64,000 bases of DNA from Paenibacillus senegalimassiliensis. Lineage in GTDB: Bacteria; Bacillota; Bacilli; Paenibacillales; Paenibacillaceae. A program made the translations under genes and the position numbers. How positions within the stretch are numbered: the stretch's first letter is position 1; each line of letters begins with the position of its first letter. Of this stretch, positions 19,168 to 26,936 are shown one piece after another. Below the pieces are notes generated by a model. It was not told where the DNA came from and made no database searches. It saw only the letters and a program-made list of their open reading frames with translations. Location: positions 248,001 to 312,000 of the forward strand of contig NZ_LN909046.1 of NCBI RefSeq assembly GCF_001486585.1. The letters run 5' to 3'.

Positions 19168-19383
19168 AGAGGATGTTCAAAAAGTCGTCTTCCCAGGACG
19201 AAGTTGTTCGAGGAGTGCATTCGACATCGAATCTTGAATTCAGCCGGGCCTAGCATATGCTTCCGTAGTATGTTTCCTTCAGAAACATTTCAGTTGCTCA
19301 CGTAGATCTGTCTACGCTCCGCTACTGACGTCCCTGGCTTCATCCAACCTTCTCGGTCCTGTAAACCCGACTTTTTGAACTCG
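19168..19383. repeat. Dispersed intergenic repeat, copy A, with terminal inverted repeats
   Basis: This 216-bp element is bounded by an exact 13-bp inverted repeat (GTTCAAAAAGTCG at 19175-19187, complement at 19368-19380). It is related along its length to the sequence at 53179-53354. A 28-bp block (19221-19248) is identical to 53230-53257, and the right end (from about 19337) is nearly identical. Inside are small hairpins: TGTTTC/GAAACA at 19271-19287 and CGTAGA/TCTACG at 19301-19316. No protein is encoded in a convincing way. It resembles a MITE or a structured intergenic repeat. The rest of the gap up to 19543 shows nothing clear. Confidence 0.8.
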
Positions 19384-19543
19384 TATTTTTACCTTAACAA
19401 TGTGAACAATAATATTAAGTATGAACTACCTCGTTTCGATTGTCCATGTCTCGGCTCATGTGAAGGTAGGCACCCTGTATATATGGACGCATATACTGTA
19501 TCAAGCAGCACTTCGCTGGGCGAGTTAAGGGAGGCAAACGATA

Positions 19544-19621
19544 ATGGAGCGATATTCCAAGGATTGGCTCGTGATCTGTCTTCTGTTCATCCTGCTGGTC
19601 ATTATCCTTCAATATTTGTAA
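19544..19621 (+). CDS. Small 25-residue single-pass membrane peptide
   Basis: A short frame from ATG 19544 to TAA 19621 encodes 25 residues: a charged head (MERYSKDW) and a hydrophobic helix made almost only of Leu, Ile and Val (LLFILLVIILQYL). A strong AAGGGAGG site lies 9 bases before the ATG and a terminator follows 32 bp after the stop, so it forms its own transcription unit. Its position just before spoVAC suggests a spore-related peptide, like other tiny hydrophobic sporulation proteins of Bacillales, but the sequence does not match a family I can name. A CATATACT motif at about 19490-19497 may be a sporulation -10 element. Confidence 0.6.
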   Translation: MERYSKDWLVICLLFILLVIILQYL

Positions 19622-19653
19622 AGGAAAGCTTATGGCATGCCATGTTCATGTAT

Positions 19654-19683
19654 CCGTCCGGACATCTTCCGGCGGTTTTTTTT
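19654..19683 (+). terminator. Terminator after the 25-residue peptide gene
   Basis: CCGTCCGG pairs with CCGGCGG, with one bulged base, around an 8-base loop and is followed by eight T. It isolates the small peptide gene from the spoVA operon. Confidence 0.85.
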
Positions 19684-19797
19684 GTTTTCATTTTTGCTTT
19701 TCAAATGTTCTTATCATTTTCCAAACATAACAAATCCACAAATGACAAATAATGATGAGTATACCGTTTTTAATCGGAAAATAAGGAGGGGTATCGT

Positions 19798-20304
19798 TTG
19801 CCAGCAAAGAGCAAAAATTCATCAGGTGCCCGTATCAAGCTTAATCGCTTGTCGTTAACGGAGCAAGAATACAAGCAGGTGTCAGATCGGCACCAGCCTA
19901 AGAAGAAAATCTGGGGTAACTGTTTGCGGGCTTTCCTGGTCGGGGGCTTCATTTGCCTGATCGGTCAATGCATTCAACAGTTGTTCATGACCTTCGCGGA
20001 CATGACATCACGTGAGGCTGCAAGTCCGACCGTGGCCGTCTTGATCCTGATCTCCGTCGTTATGACCTGTCTCGGTGTCTACGATAAGATTGCTCAATGG
20101 GCGGGAGCGGGTTCGGCTGTACCGGTCACCGGTTTTGCTAACTCGATGTGCTCGGCTGCCATTGAAGCACGCTCCGAAGGACTGGTGCTGGGGGTAGGGG
20201 CAAATATGTTCAGACTGGCGGGATCGGTCATTGTTTTTGGCGTGGTGGCTGCTTTTATCATCGGTGTCATTCACGTTATTTTTGGCTTGGGAGGAGTGCA
20301 TTAA
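19798..20304 (+). CDS. spoVAC: Stage V sporulation protein AC (SpoVAC)
   Basis: The 168-residue inner spore membrane protein has a charged N-terminal tail and about four membrane helices (FLVGGFICLIGQCIQQL, AVLILISVVMTCLGV, VIVFGVVAAFIIGVIHVIF) with the conserved loop GSAVPVTGFANSMCSAA. SpoVAC acts as a mechanosensitive channel and is part of the dipicolinic acid channel that loads the spore core and empties it on germination. It starts with TTG, supported by AAGGAGGGG about 7 bases upstream. The SpoVAD start follows its stop directly. Transcription in the forespore by sigma G is known for the family. I could not pick out a convincing sigma G promoter. Confidence 0.95.
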   Translation: MPAKSKNSSGARIKLNRLSLTEQEYKQVSDRHQPKKKIWGNCLRAFLVGGFICLIGQCIQQLFMTFADMTSREAASPTVAVLILISVVMTCLGVYDKIAQWAGAGSAVPVTGFANSMCSAAIEARSEGLVLGVGANMFRLAGSVIVFGVVAAFIIGVIHVIFGLGGVH

Positions 20305-21330
20305 GTGATGCTAATGGGCAAACAAACCTGGGAGTTCAAGACCAAGCCGGCGATTATTGGGACCGCTACGGTAGTTGGGCCGGAAGAAGGAGCCGGACCG
20401 CTGTCGAATACCTTTGACTTTGTATACGATAATCTGGAAATTGACGAGAAGACCTGGGAGAAGGCAGAACGCAAGCTGTTGGAACACGCCTCATCCCTGG
20501 CACTGGTTCATGCCGGTATCAATAAGGAGGACCTGTCGTTCTTTATTGGTGGCGACCTGATGAACCAGATCATTACGGCCACCTTTGCGGCACGGGAGAT
20601 CCAGGCACCTTACCTGGGCGTGTTTGGGGCCTGCTCGACTTCAATGGAGAGCTTGGCACTGGCTGCCTTTCTGGCCGATGCCGGTGGGGCAAATTATGTC
20701 ATGGCCGGAACGGCCAGCCACAACTGCACCGTGGAGAAGCAATTCCGCTACCCGACCGAATACGGCTCTCAAAAGCCACCGACCGCCCAGTATACCATTA
20801 CCGGTGCGGGTTGTGCTGTAGTGGCCCGCCAAGGCTCGGGTCCGCGTATTACCCATGCAACGATCGGGCGAATTCAGGATTTGGGAGTGAAGGACCCGTT
20901 CAATATGGGGGCAGCGATGGCTCCGGCGGCGGCCGATACGCTGGTATCCCATTTTCGGGATACGGGGCGGAAGCCTGAGGATTACGATTTGATCGTAACG
21001 GGGGATTTGGCATCCGTCGGTCATCCGATTGTGAAGGAAATTTTGGGACGAGACGGTGTGTCTATGGAATCAACACACTTTGATGATTGCGGTCTGATGA
21101 TCTATGACCGGGACAAGCAGCCCTTTGTCATCGCTGGCGGGAGTGGCTGTGGCTGTTCGGCAGTGGTCACCTACGGACATATCTTGCAGAAGATGAAGAA
21201 CAAGGAGCTTAATCGTGTGTTGGTAGTAGCTACAGGAGCGCTTCTGTCTCCGCTGTCTTATCAGCAAGGCGAGAGCATTCCTTGCATTGCACATGCCGTA
21301 GCACTTGAACAGGAGGGAATCAATTCATGA
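20305..21330 (+). CDS. spoVAD: Stage V sporulation protein AD (SpoVAD)
   Basis: The 341-residue thiolase-fold protein binds dipicolinic acid and serves uptake into the forespore. Typical segments are GKQTWEF at the start, FGACSTSMESLALAA, QFRYPTEYG, GSAMAPAAADT-like AAMAPAAADTLVSHF, HFDDCGLMIYD and GGSGCGCSAVVTYGHI. The start is taken as GTG at 20305, immediately after the spoVAC stop and 8 bases after GGAGGAG. This gives the same N-terminal length as the B. subtilis protein. The next gene overlaps its stop by four bases. Confidence 0.96.
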   Translation: MMLMGKQTWEFKTKPAIIGTATVVGPEEGAGPLSNTFDFVYDNLEIDEKTWEKAERKLLEHASSLALVHAGINKEDLSFFIGGDLMNQIITATFAAREIQAPYLGVFGACSTSMESLALAAFLADAGGANYVMAGTASHNCTVEKQFRYPTEYGSQKPPTAQYTITGAGCAVVARQGSGPRITHATIGRIQDLGVKDPFNMGAAMAPAAADTLVSHFRDTGRKPEDYDLIVTGDLASVGHPIVKEILGRDGVSMESTHFDDCGLMIYDRDKQPFVIAGGSGCGCSAVVTYGHILQKMKNKELNRVLVVATGALLSPLSYQQGESIPCIAHAVALEQEGINS

Positions 21331-21677
21331 TTTACGTATGGGCTTTTATCGTTGGTGGGCTTATCTGTGTGATCGGCCAGTTGATGTTTGACGTGTTAAA
21401 GTTAACGCCTGCACATACCATGAGCTCGCTGGTCGTTGCTGGCGCGGTCTTGGATGCTCTCGGTTTGTACGATCCGCTGGTGAAATTTGCCGGGGCCGGA
21501 GCGACGGTTCCGATTACGAGCTTTGGTAACTCGTTGGTGCACGGGGCATTAACCGAATTGCAGCGCGACGGGTGGATTGGGGTTATCACCGGGATCTTCG
21601 ATGTGACCAGCGCAGGGATTTCTGCGGCGATCATCTTTTCCTTTCTGGCGGCACTGGTGGTCAGGCCGAAGGGCTAA
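21327..21677 (+). CDS. spoVAE: Stage V sporulation protein AE (SpoVAEb)
   Basis: The 116-residue membrane protein has about four helices and the conserved loop GAGATVPITSFGNSLVHGAL, which parallels the loop in SpoVAC. It is the SpoVAEb type and completes a minimal AC-AD-AE dipicolinic acid channel set. It overlaps spoVAD by four bases (ATGA) and has AGGAGGGA upstream. Genes for SpoVAA, SpoVAB, SpoVAEa and SpoVAF, which are part of the longer operon in Bacillus, are not present here. Confidence 0.94.
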   Translation: MIYVWAFIVGGLICVIGQLMFDVLKLTPAHTMSSLVVAGAVLDALGLYDPLVKFAGAGATVPITSFGNSLVHGALTELQRDGWIGVITGIFDVTSAGISAAIIFSFLAALVVRPKG

Positions 21678-21755
21678 TTACCAGAAATAAATTGGGCCAT
21701 TTAACAGGGCATGAGTGTACTCCCTATCTATCTTCATGTAAAATAGGTAGATATA

Positions 21756-21801
21756 GTCAGACTGTTTAGAGAGAGCATTGTGATTTGCTCAACAGTCTGA
21801 C
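21756..21801 (+). repeat. Long inverted repeat in the leader of the MoxR operon
   Basis: GTCAGACTGTT (21756-21766) is exactly complementary to AACAGTCTGAC (21791-21801), and GAGCA/TGCTC forms a second stem inside. The stem ends 17 bp before the MoxR ribosome binding site. No T run follows, so it may be a regulatory leader hairpin or operator rather than a terminator for the spoVA operon. Confidence 0.55.
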
Positions 21802-21833
21802 ATAGACAGGTTTATTTGGGAGGGAAAAGACAC

Positions 21834-22790
21834 GTGCCCGTAAATGAGCAATCGACACGCATATTGACCGCCGTAAGAAATAATCTGGAATCTTGCATTT
21901 TGGGAAAGTCTTTTGAAATCAATCTCTTGCTATCCGCGCTGCTAGCCGGAGGGCATGTCTTAATTGAAGATGTTCCGGGTACAGGGAAAACTCAACTGAT
22001 CCGGGCTTTGGCCAAATCCATGCGCGGTGATTACCGGCGGATTCAGTGTAATCCGGATATCCTGCCTAGTGACATTACAGGCGTATCGGTGTTTCACCCC
22101 CATGAGGAGCGGTTTGTGTTCAGACCCGGACCGGTTATGACCCATATTTTGCTGGCCGATGAGATTAACCGAGCCACGACCAAGACACAGTCTGCTTTGC
22201 TGGAGGTCATGGAGGAGCGCAGTGTGACCGCTGATGGCGTAACCTATGCTCTTCCTCATCCTTTCATGCTGTGTGCAACGCAAAATCCCATTGATTTCGA
22301 GGGTACGTATTTGCTGCCGGAAGCACAGCTTGACCGCTTCATGATGAAGATTGGTATCGGTTATCCCGATGCGGATACGGAGAAGGCGATGTTGCTCTCT
22401 CATAGCCAGGGACAGCCGGTTGAACAATTAGAGTCGGTGACCACAATGGAAGAGATCGCGGCGATACAACGTGAGGTGCAGCAGGTGCATCTTAGCGATG
22501 CCTTGTCTGACTACTTGCTGGACATTGTCCGCCAGACCAGAGAGCATGCGGATGTATTGCTGGGAGCCTCACCACGGGCCACGCTGGCTTTTATGATGGC
22601 GGTGAAAGCTTATGCGTTCCTGGCAGAGCGGGATTACGTATTGCCTGATGATATCAAAACCTTGGCGCCTTACGTGCTGGGGCACCGAATTTTACTCAGA
22701 CCTGAGTCTCGGCTGGGTCATCGAAACGCAAGCGAGGTCCTGCAACAAATTCTGCGGCAGATCCATGTGCCGGTGAGCGTAGGCCGATAA
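21834..22790 (+). CDS. MoxR family AAA+ ATPase
   Basis: The 318-residue AAA+ ATPase has Walker A in EDVPGTGKTQL, Walker B in LLADEINRATTKTQSALLEVMEE, sensor 1 in CATQNPIDFEGTY and an arginine-finger region in PEAQLDRFMMK. MoxR ATPases act as chaperones for assembly or activation of partner complexes and are usually encoded with DUF58 and transglutaminase proteins, as here. The frame is open from a TTG at 21816, but that codon overlaps the GGAGGG site. The GTG at 21834, 9 bases downstream, is the better start. It is the first gene of a three-gene operon. Confidence 0.92.
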   Translation: MPVNEQSTRILTAVRNNLESCILGKSFEINLLLSALLAGGHVLIEDVPGTGKTQLIRALAKSMRGDYRRIQCNPDILPSDITGVSVFHPHEERFVFRPGPVMTHILLADEINRATTKTQSALLEVMEERSVTADGVTYALPHPFMLCATQNPIDFEGTYLLPEAQLDRFMMKIGIGYPDADTEKAMLLSHSQGQPVEQLESVTTMEEIAAIQREVQQVHLSDALSDYLLDIVRQTREHADVLLGASPRATLAFMMAVKAYAFLAERDYVLPDDIKTLAPYVLGHRILLRPESRLGHRNASEVLQQILRQIHVPVSVGR

Positions 22791-22792
22791 CG

Positions 22793-24025
22793 ATGCGCGC
22801 TTTGGCAGAAGGCATCAAGGCAGGCTTGGCCTCTCGCAAATTTTGGGCCCTGACCATAGTGTGGCTGATTTGCTTATTCTACGTACTATTTCAGGGCGGG
22901 AAAACCTCGCTCATGCTATTTATGATGGTCTCGTTGCTGGCCGCTTATTGGCTGCTCGGCAGCCTGGGTGGAGTGAAGCGAATTAGAGGGACGCGTAGCT
23001 TGTCGCTCGATGGGGAACATGGGAGCCTGCTGCAAGCTGGAGATCAAGTGCTGGTCCGGCTCAATCTTCAGCTCCCGGCTTTCGCTGCGATTCCTTACTT
23101 TATCGTCAAAGAATCGCTTCAGCGGCACAATGGAGACACCTGGGCGTTTGAAGACAGTGTGGTTCCCCAATTTCGCGTTCGTTCAGAACTGGTTTATAAG
23201 ACACCTCCGCTGGAGCGGGGCAAATATATCTTTAATGGCACCTTGTGTAGTGCCGAGGACATCTTCGGGCTTATGGAGCATACCGGCGTATTTCATGCCG
23301 AAGGAGAGTTTCGTATTCTGCCCCGGACGGTATTTATTCCCCATTGGGGCCTCTATAGTCGTAACTCGCGTATGGCGGGCCCGGAGACGGCCATTACACT
23401 GTCGCGTCGGGAAACCACGCAAATTAACGGAGTGCGGGATTACGTCTATGGTGACCGCATTTCCCGGATTCATTGGAATGCCACAGCCAAGACGGGCACT
23501 TGGAAATCCAAAGAGTTCGAGCACGAATCATTGCCGAAGACGATGCTGGTATTGGATGCTCATGCGTCTGGCTATGTACAGCCCGAGCAGTTCGAACTTG
23601 CTGTCTCTACAGTAGCTTCATTACTCGAATATGGGGCCAGAGAGCGTATCAGCATGGGGATGTATACCATGGGCAAGGTGCTTCGCTCTTTTCCGCCAGT
23701 GGAAGGTTATCTGGAGCGACAGCAAATGCTCCATCATCTGGTAGATATCAATGCTGACGGGCGGGGCCGCCATAAAGAGCAATTGGAAGCGCACCAGGAG
23801 CTCTTCCAGCCCAGTGCCTTCTTCATCTTGATTACCCCGCTAGCGGATGACCAGGCCCTGGCCATGCTGCGGTGGGCCAAGTCCCGGCAAATGATTCCCT
23901 ATCATATTCAAATCGGGGAACCCCATTCGGGCTGGCAAGGCGTGTTGCAGGAACGGGGACTTCGCGGAGTAAGCGTATCTTCCCTTAGCGAACTTCCGGT
24001 GGCGATCGGGGGTGCCAAGCTATGA
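22793..24025 (+). CDS. DUF58 domain-containing membrane protein
   Basis: The 410-residue protein has two N-terminal membrane helices (FWALTIVWLICLFYVLF and LMLFMMVSLLAAYWLL), a beta-rich region and the DUF58 core with the hallmark RDYVYGDRISRIHWNATAKTG. A von Willebrand-like fold (TMLVLDAHASG) follows. It is the standard partner of MoxR ATPases. The biochemical role is not settled. It begins two bases after the MoxR stop and overlaps the next gene by four bases, so translation is coupled. Confidence 0.9.
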   Translation: MRALAEGIKAGLASRKFWALTIVWLICLFYVLFQGGKTSLMLFMMVSLLAAYWLLGSLGGVKRIRGTRSLSLDGEHGSLLQAGDQVLVRLNLQLPAFAAIPYFIVKESLQRHNGDTWAFEDSVVPQFRVRSELVYKTPPLERGKYIFNGTLCSAEDIFGLMEHTGVFHAEGEFRILPRTVFIPHWGLYSRNSRMAGPETAITLSRRETTQINGVRDYVYGDRISRIHWNATAKTGTWKSKEFEHESLPKTMLVLDAHASGYVQPEQFELAVSTVASLLEYGARERISMGMYTMGKVLRSFPPVEGYLERQQMLHHLVDINADGRGRHKEQLEAHQELFQPSAFFILITPLADDQALAMLRWAKSRQMIPYHIQIGEPHSGWQGVLQERGLRGVSVSSLSELPVAIGGAKL

Positions 24026-26301
24026 AGCAAGCTGTGAAGGGCACGCAATCTTTCTCCTACCGATTATTATCCTTGCTCTGGGTTGTAATTATTGCGTTCC
24101 AATGGGTTGACTTTACCGAGCCAATCTGGCTGACCGCAACGACCAACTTGGTCGGCGTTACCGTGGTGGTAATGGCCTTGGCTGAGCTTGTCCTCCCCTT
24201 CAGAACGGTCTGGAAATGGGCAGTCAAGGTTCCGTTGCTCCTCCTGATTTGGCGAGTCATGATGATGGAATCCCAAATTTATCAGCCGCAGGGGCCTTTC
24301 TTCCCGGACCAGCTCCGGGATATGGCGGCTACGTTCACACCCTATATCTGGTTCTCGCTCACGGCTTGGATATTAATGGAAGCTATTTTGTACTCCATGA
24401 CGAGCCGTCGCCGGATTTTATTCCTTCTAGGGGCGCATTTGCTGGCGTTCACCATTTTGGATTCATTTACTTCCTATCATCTATGGTCAAATGTAGCCTG
24501 GCTGGTATTTGCCGGATTAGGTTGGCTGGTCAGTATTCATTTCTATGAATATCGGCTCCAGTATCCGCAGGGGTGGCAAAAGCTACGTAGACGGCCACTG
24601 AAGATTGCCGTTAATGTCATGCTGGTATTTGCCTGCGTGCTGCTGATTGGTATCAGCATGCCCAAGATATCTCCTACCTTAACGGACCCTTATACGGCGT
24701 GGATTAAGCGCAGCGGCGGAACAGGAGGCGGCACTACCCTTCTGTCCGGATCGGGGAGCGGTAGTTCATCATCCTCCGCTCCAAATGAGGTTGTCTCCGG
24801 TTATAGCCGCGACGATACGAGCCTTGGTGACGGCTTTGAGTTCAGCTACAACCCGGTTATGTCGATTGAGACGCCAGTGAGATCGTATTGGCGGGGGGAG
24901 ACTCGGCGGATCTATTCCGGTAAAGGTTGGGCCGACCTGGACGATGAAAGTCGGGATACCGAACGTTATCAGGGGGCCCCCGATGCCGAGTTGCTGGTAA
25001 ATGGTCAGCCGGGTAAGGTGGAGACGATGCAGGTTGAACAAATCGTAACCATGAATACTGAGAAGGATTATCCGGTGTTATTCGGTGGATACGCTATGGA
25101 GAGCATAGAACTGCTGGATGAACGGGAAGCGGGTAATATGCGATGGGCCAGCCAGGAGGCGGAGATGTTCTGGAACGGCTATCGTAGTCCTGGAGAATTG
25201 CCGAATTACCCACAGAAATACAAGGTGGTAGCCAATATCCCGCTCATTCCGCTGGAAGAGTTGAAGGCAGCCAGTCTGGAAAGTCTGTTTCCGGAGGGCA
25301 CGAATGACGTGGAGGAATATTTGCAGATTCCCGGTAGCTTACCAGAACGGGTGAGGAATCTCGCCGAAGAAATCACGGCTGAAGGAACGACGCCTTATGA
25401 GAAAATGGATTTGTTGCAGGTTTATTTGCGCCAGAACTTTGAATACACCAACAAACCGGATTTGACGAGAAAGCAAAGCGATGATTTCGTTGATAGTTTC
25501 TTGTTTGAAATTCAACAAGGCTATTGCGATTATTACTCTACTTCTATGGTAATGATGGCTCGCTCGCTGGGAATACCGGCACGATGGGTCAAAGGCTATG
25601 CTCCGGGTAGCCAGCCAAGCGATGAAATGATGATTCGATCGCCGGAGTTGGGACGTTCCTATCAGGTTAGCAATGCGGACGCCCATTCCTGGGCCGAGCT
25701 GTATTTTGGTGAATATGGCTGGATTACGTTTGAGGCAACCCCGGGCTTTGATGCACCGATTATGCTGGCTCCCGAGGAAAGCGAGGAAACGCTGGCTCCG
25801 GAAGTGGAGGAGGAGGAACAGGCGGTATCCAGGGAAGAGAGCTTCCTTTCCGGGCTGGACTGGGGAATTGTACGACGAGTGCTCCTCTCCATCATCAGCG
25901 TGCTCGTGGCATGGAACTTGTATCAGTGGCGCTCTGAGCTATACTTCCTATGGTTGCGTTTGCGGCTAGGTCGACCACTAACACCGGGAGAGAAGACGAT
26001 TTACGAGACGTTGCGTCTGGTCAAGCGACTTGGCTACCGAGGTTTGTCTCGAACGAGGGAAGAAACACTTCGCGAGGCTTTCGGGCGTTGGAAGGTGGAA
26101 CGTCCGCAATTGGCCGAGACACTTGATCCGTTGCTACAGCAATTTGAACGGGCTAATTACAGCTCTGGCACAGTGACAGCAGGCGACTGGCTCGCTACGC
26201 GCTCATTGGTCAAGCAGGCAGTGAAGGTTGCCGGAGACGTAGGTTGGCAGCGGTTTGCTTCTTTACCTGGCTTAAGCAGGCGTAATGAAACAAAGCGATG
26301 A
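24022..26301 (+). CDS. Membrane transglutaminase-like protein, TgpA type
   Basis: The 759-residue protein has about six to seven N-terminal membrane helices (DUF3488-like), an extracytoplasmic transglutaminase core, a further helix near residue 620 and a C-terminal cytoplasmic DUF4129-like tail. The catalytic Cys502 (GYCDYYSTSMVMMARS) and His555 (ADAHSWAELY) are present, and Glu571 (FEATPG) stands where the third residue lies. A Gly/Ser-rich linker (GGTGGGTTLLSGSGSGSSSS) precedes the ectodomain. TgpA-like proteins are found with MoxR and DUF58 genes and are thought to modify or process cell-envelope proteins. A terminator follows immediately. Confidence 0.9.
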   Translation: MKQAVKGTQSFSYRLLSLLWVVIIAFQWVDFTEPIWLTATTNLVGVTVVVMALAELVLPFRTVWKWAVKVPLLLLIWRVMMMESQIYQPQGPFFPDQLRDMAATFTPYIWFSLTAWILMEAILYSMTSRRRILFLLGAHLLAFTILDSFTSYHLWSNVAWLVFAGLGWLVSIHFYEYRLQYPQGWQKLRRRPLKIAVNVMLVFACVLLIGISMPKISPTLTDPYTAWIKRSGGTGGGTTLLSGSGSGSSSSSAPNEVVSGYSRDDTSLGDGFEFSYNPVMSIETPVRSYWRGETRRIYSGKGWADLDDESRDTERYQGAPDAELLVNGQPGKVETMQVEQIVTMNTEKDYPVLFGGYAMESIELLDEREAGNMRWASQEAEMFWNGYRSPGELPNYPQKYKVVANIPLIPLEELKAASLESLFPEGTNDVEEYLQIPGSLPERVRNLAEEITAEGTTPYEKMDLLQVYLRQNFEYTNKPDLTRKQSDDFVDSFLFEIQQGYCDYYSTSMVMMARSLGIPARWVKGYAPGSQPSDEMMIRSPELGRSYQVSNADAHSWAELYFGEYGWITFEATPGFDAPIMLAPEESEETLAPEVEEEEQAVSREESFLSGLDWGIVRRVLLSIISVLVAWNLYQWRSELYFLWLRLRLGRPLTPGEKTIYETLRLVKRLGYRGLSRTREETLREAFGRWKVERPQLAETLDPLLQQFERANYSSGTVTAGDWLATRSLVKQAVKVAGDVGWQRFASLPGLSRRNETKR

Positions 26302-26306
26302 ACAAT

Positions 26307-26343
26307 CGCCTCCTGCGCTTGCGCGGGAGGCGTTTTCTTTTTT
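26307..26343 (+). terminator. Rho-independent terminator after the MoxR operon
   Basis: CGCCTCC and GGAGGCG close a long GC-rich stem with an inner GCGC/GCGC pairing, followed by a T-rich tract. It begins five bases after the transglutaminase stop. Confidence 0.92.
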
Positions 26344-26408
26344 AAAATATAAGGAAGTCAGGACAAGATTATGGTATAGTTTGTCGTATGAAACTGAGGT
26401 GAATATAC

Positions 26409-26936
26409 TTGTTCGAGAAATTTTTACCGGATATGCGTGTGGACAGCGTATTCGACATCGATCTGGAAGAGCTATATGCCCAAGGCTACCGAGGAATTAT
26501 TACCGACCTCGATAATACGCTGGTCGGAGCCAAGGCGCCGCTCGCAACTCCGGAATTGATTGAATGGTTCGCGAAAGTGAAGGAAAACGGGTTTAAACTC
26601 GTCATTGTATCAAACAATAATTTGAACAGGGTGTCGGTCTTTGCCGGCCCTTTAAATATTGAATTTGTGCATGCAGCCAAGAAGCCTTCAGGTGCGGCCT
26701 TTCGCCGGGCGGTAGGTATGATGGGGTTGAAGCCGGAAGAAACGATTGTTGTTGGCGACCAGTTGATGACTGACGTGTTCGGAGGCAACCGTCAAGGGCT
26801 GTATACGGTACTGGTGTTGCCAATTTCCGTACAGGATGAGGGTATGGGTACAAGAATTAACCGTCGCTTGGAACGAGTGGTCAAACGGCGGCTTAGCAAA
26901 ATAGGATTATGGTTGGAGGAGGAAAGCAAGCAATGA
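26409..26936 (+). CDS. yqeG: YqeG family HAD IIIA-type phosphatase
   Basis: The 175-residue HAD phosphatase has motif I TDLDNTLVGA, motif II VIVSNNN and the C-terminal motif VGDQLMTDVFGGN. YqeG is related to mitochondrial phosphatidylglycerophosphate phosphatases, and its exact substrate in Bacillales is uncertain. The start is TTG at 26409, with GAGGTGA upstream. It is the first gene of the conserved block yqeG-yqeH-aroE-yhbY-nadD-yqeK-rsfS and overlaps yqeH by four bases. Confidence 0.94.
   Translation: MFEKFLPDMRVDSVFDIDLEELYAQGYRGIITDLDNTLVGAKAPLATPELIEWFAKVKENGFKLVIVSNNNLNRVSVFAGPLNIEFVHAAKKPSGAAFRRAVGMMGLKPEETIVVGDQLMTDVFGGNRQGLYTVLVLPISVQDEGMGTRINRRLERVVKRRLSKIGLWLEEESKQ

Noticed and set aside
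19375-19752. Open frame of 125 codons after repeat copy A
   Set aside because: Starts inside the repeat, runs through the 25-residue peptide gene and its terminator in another frame, and has no binding site.
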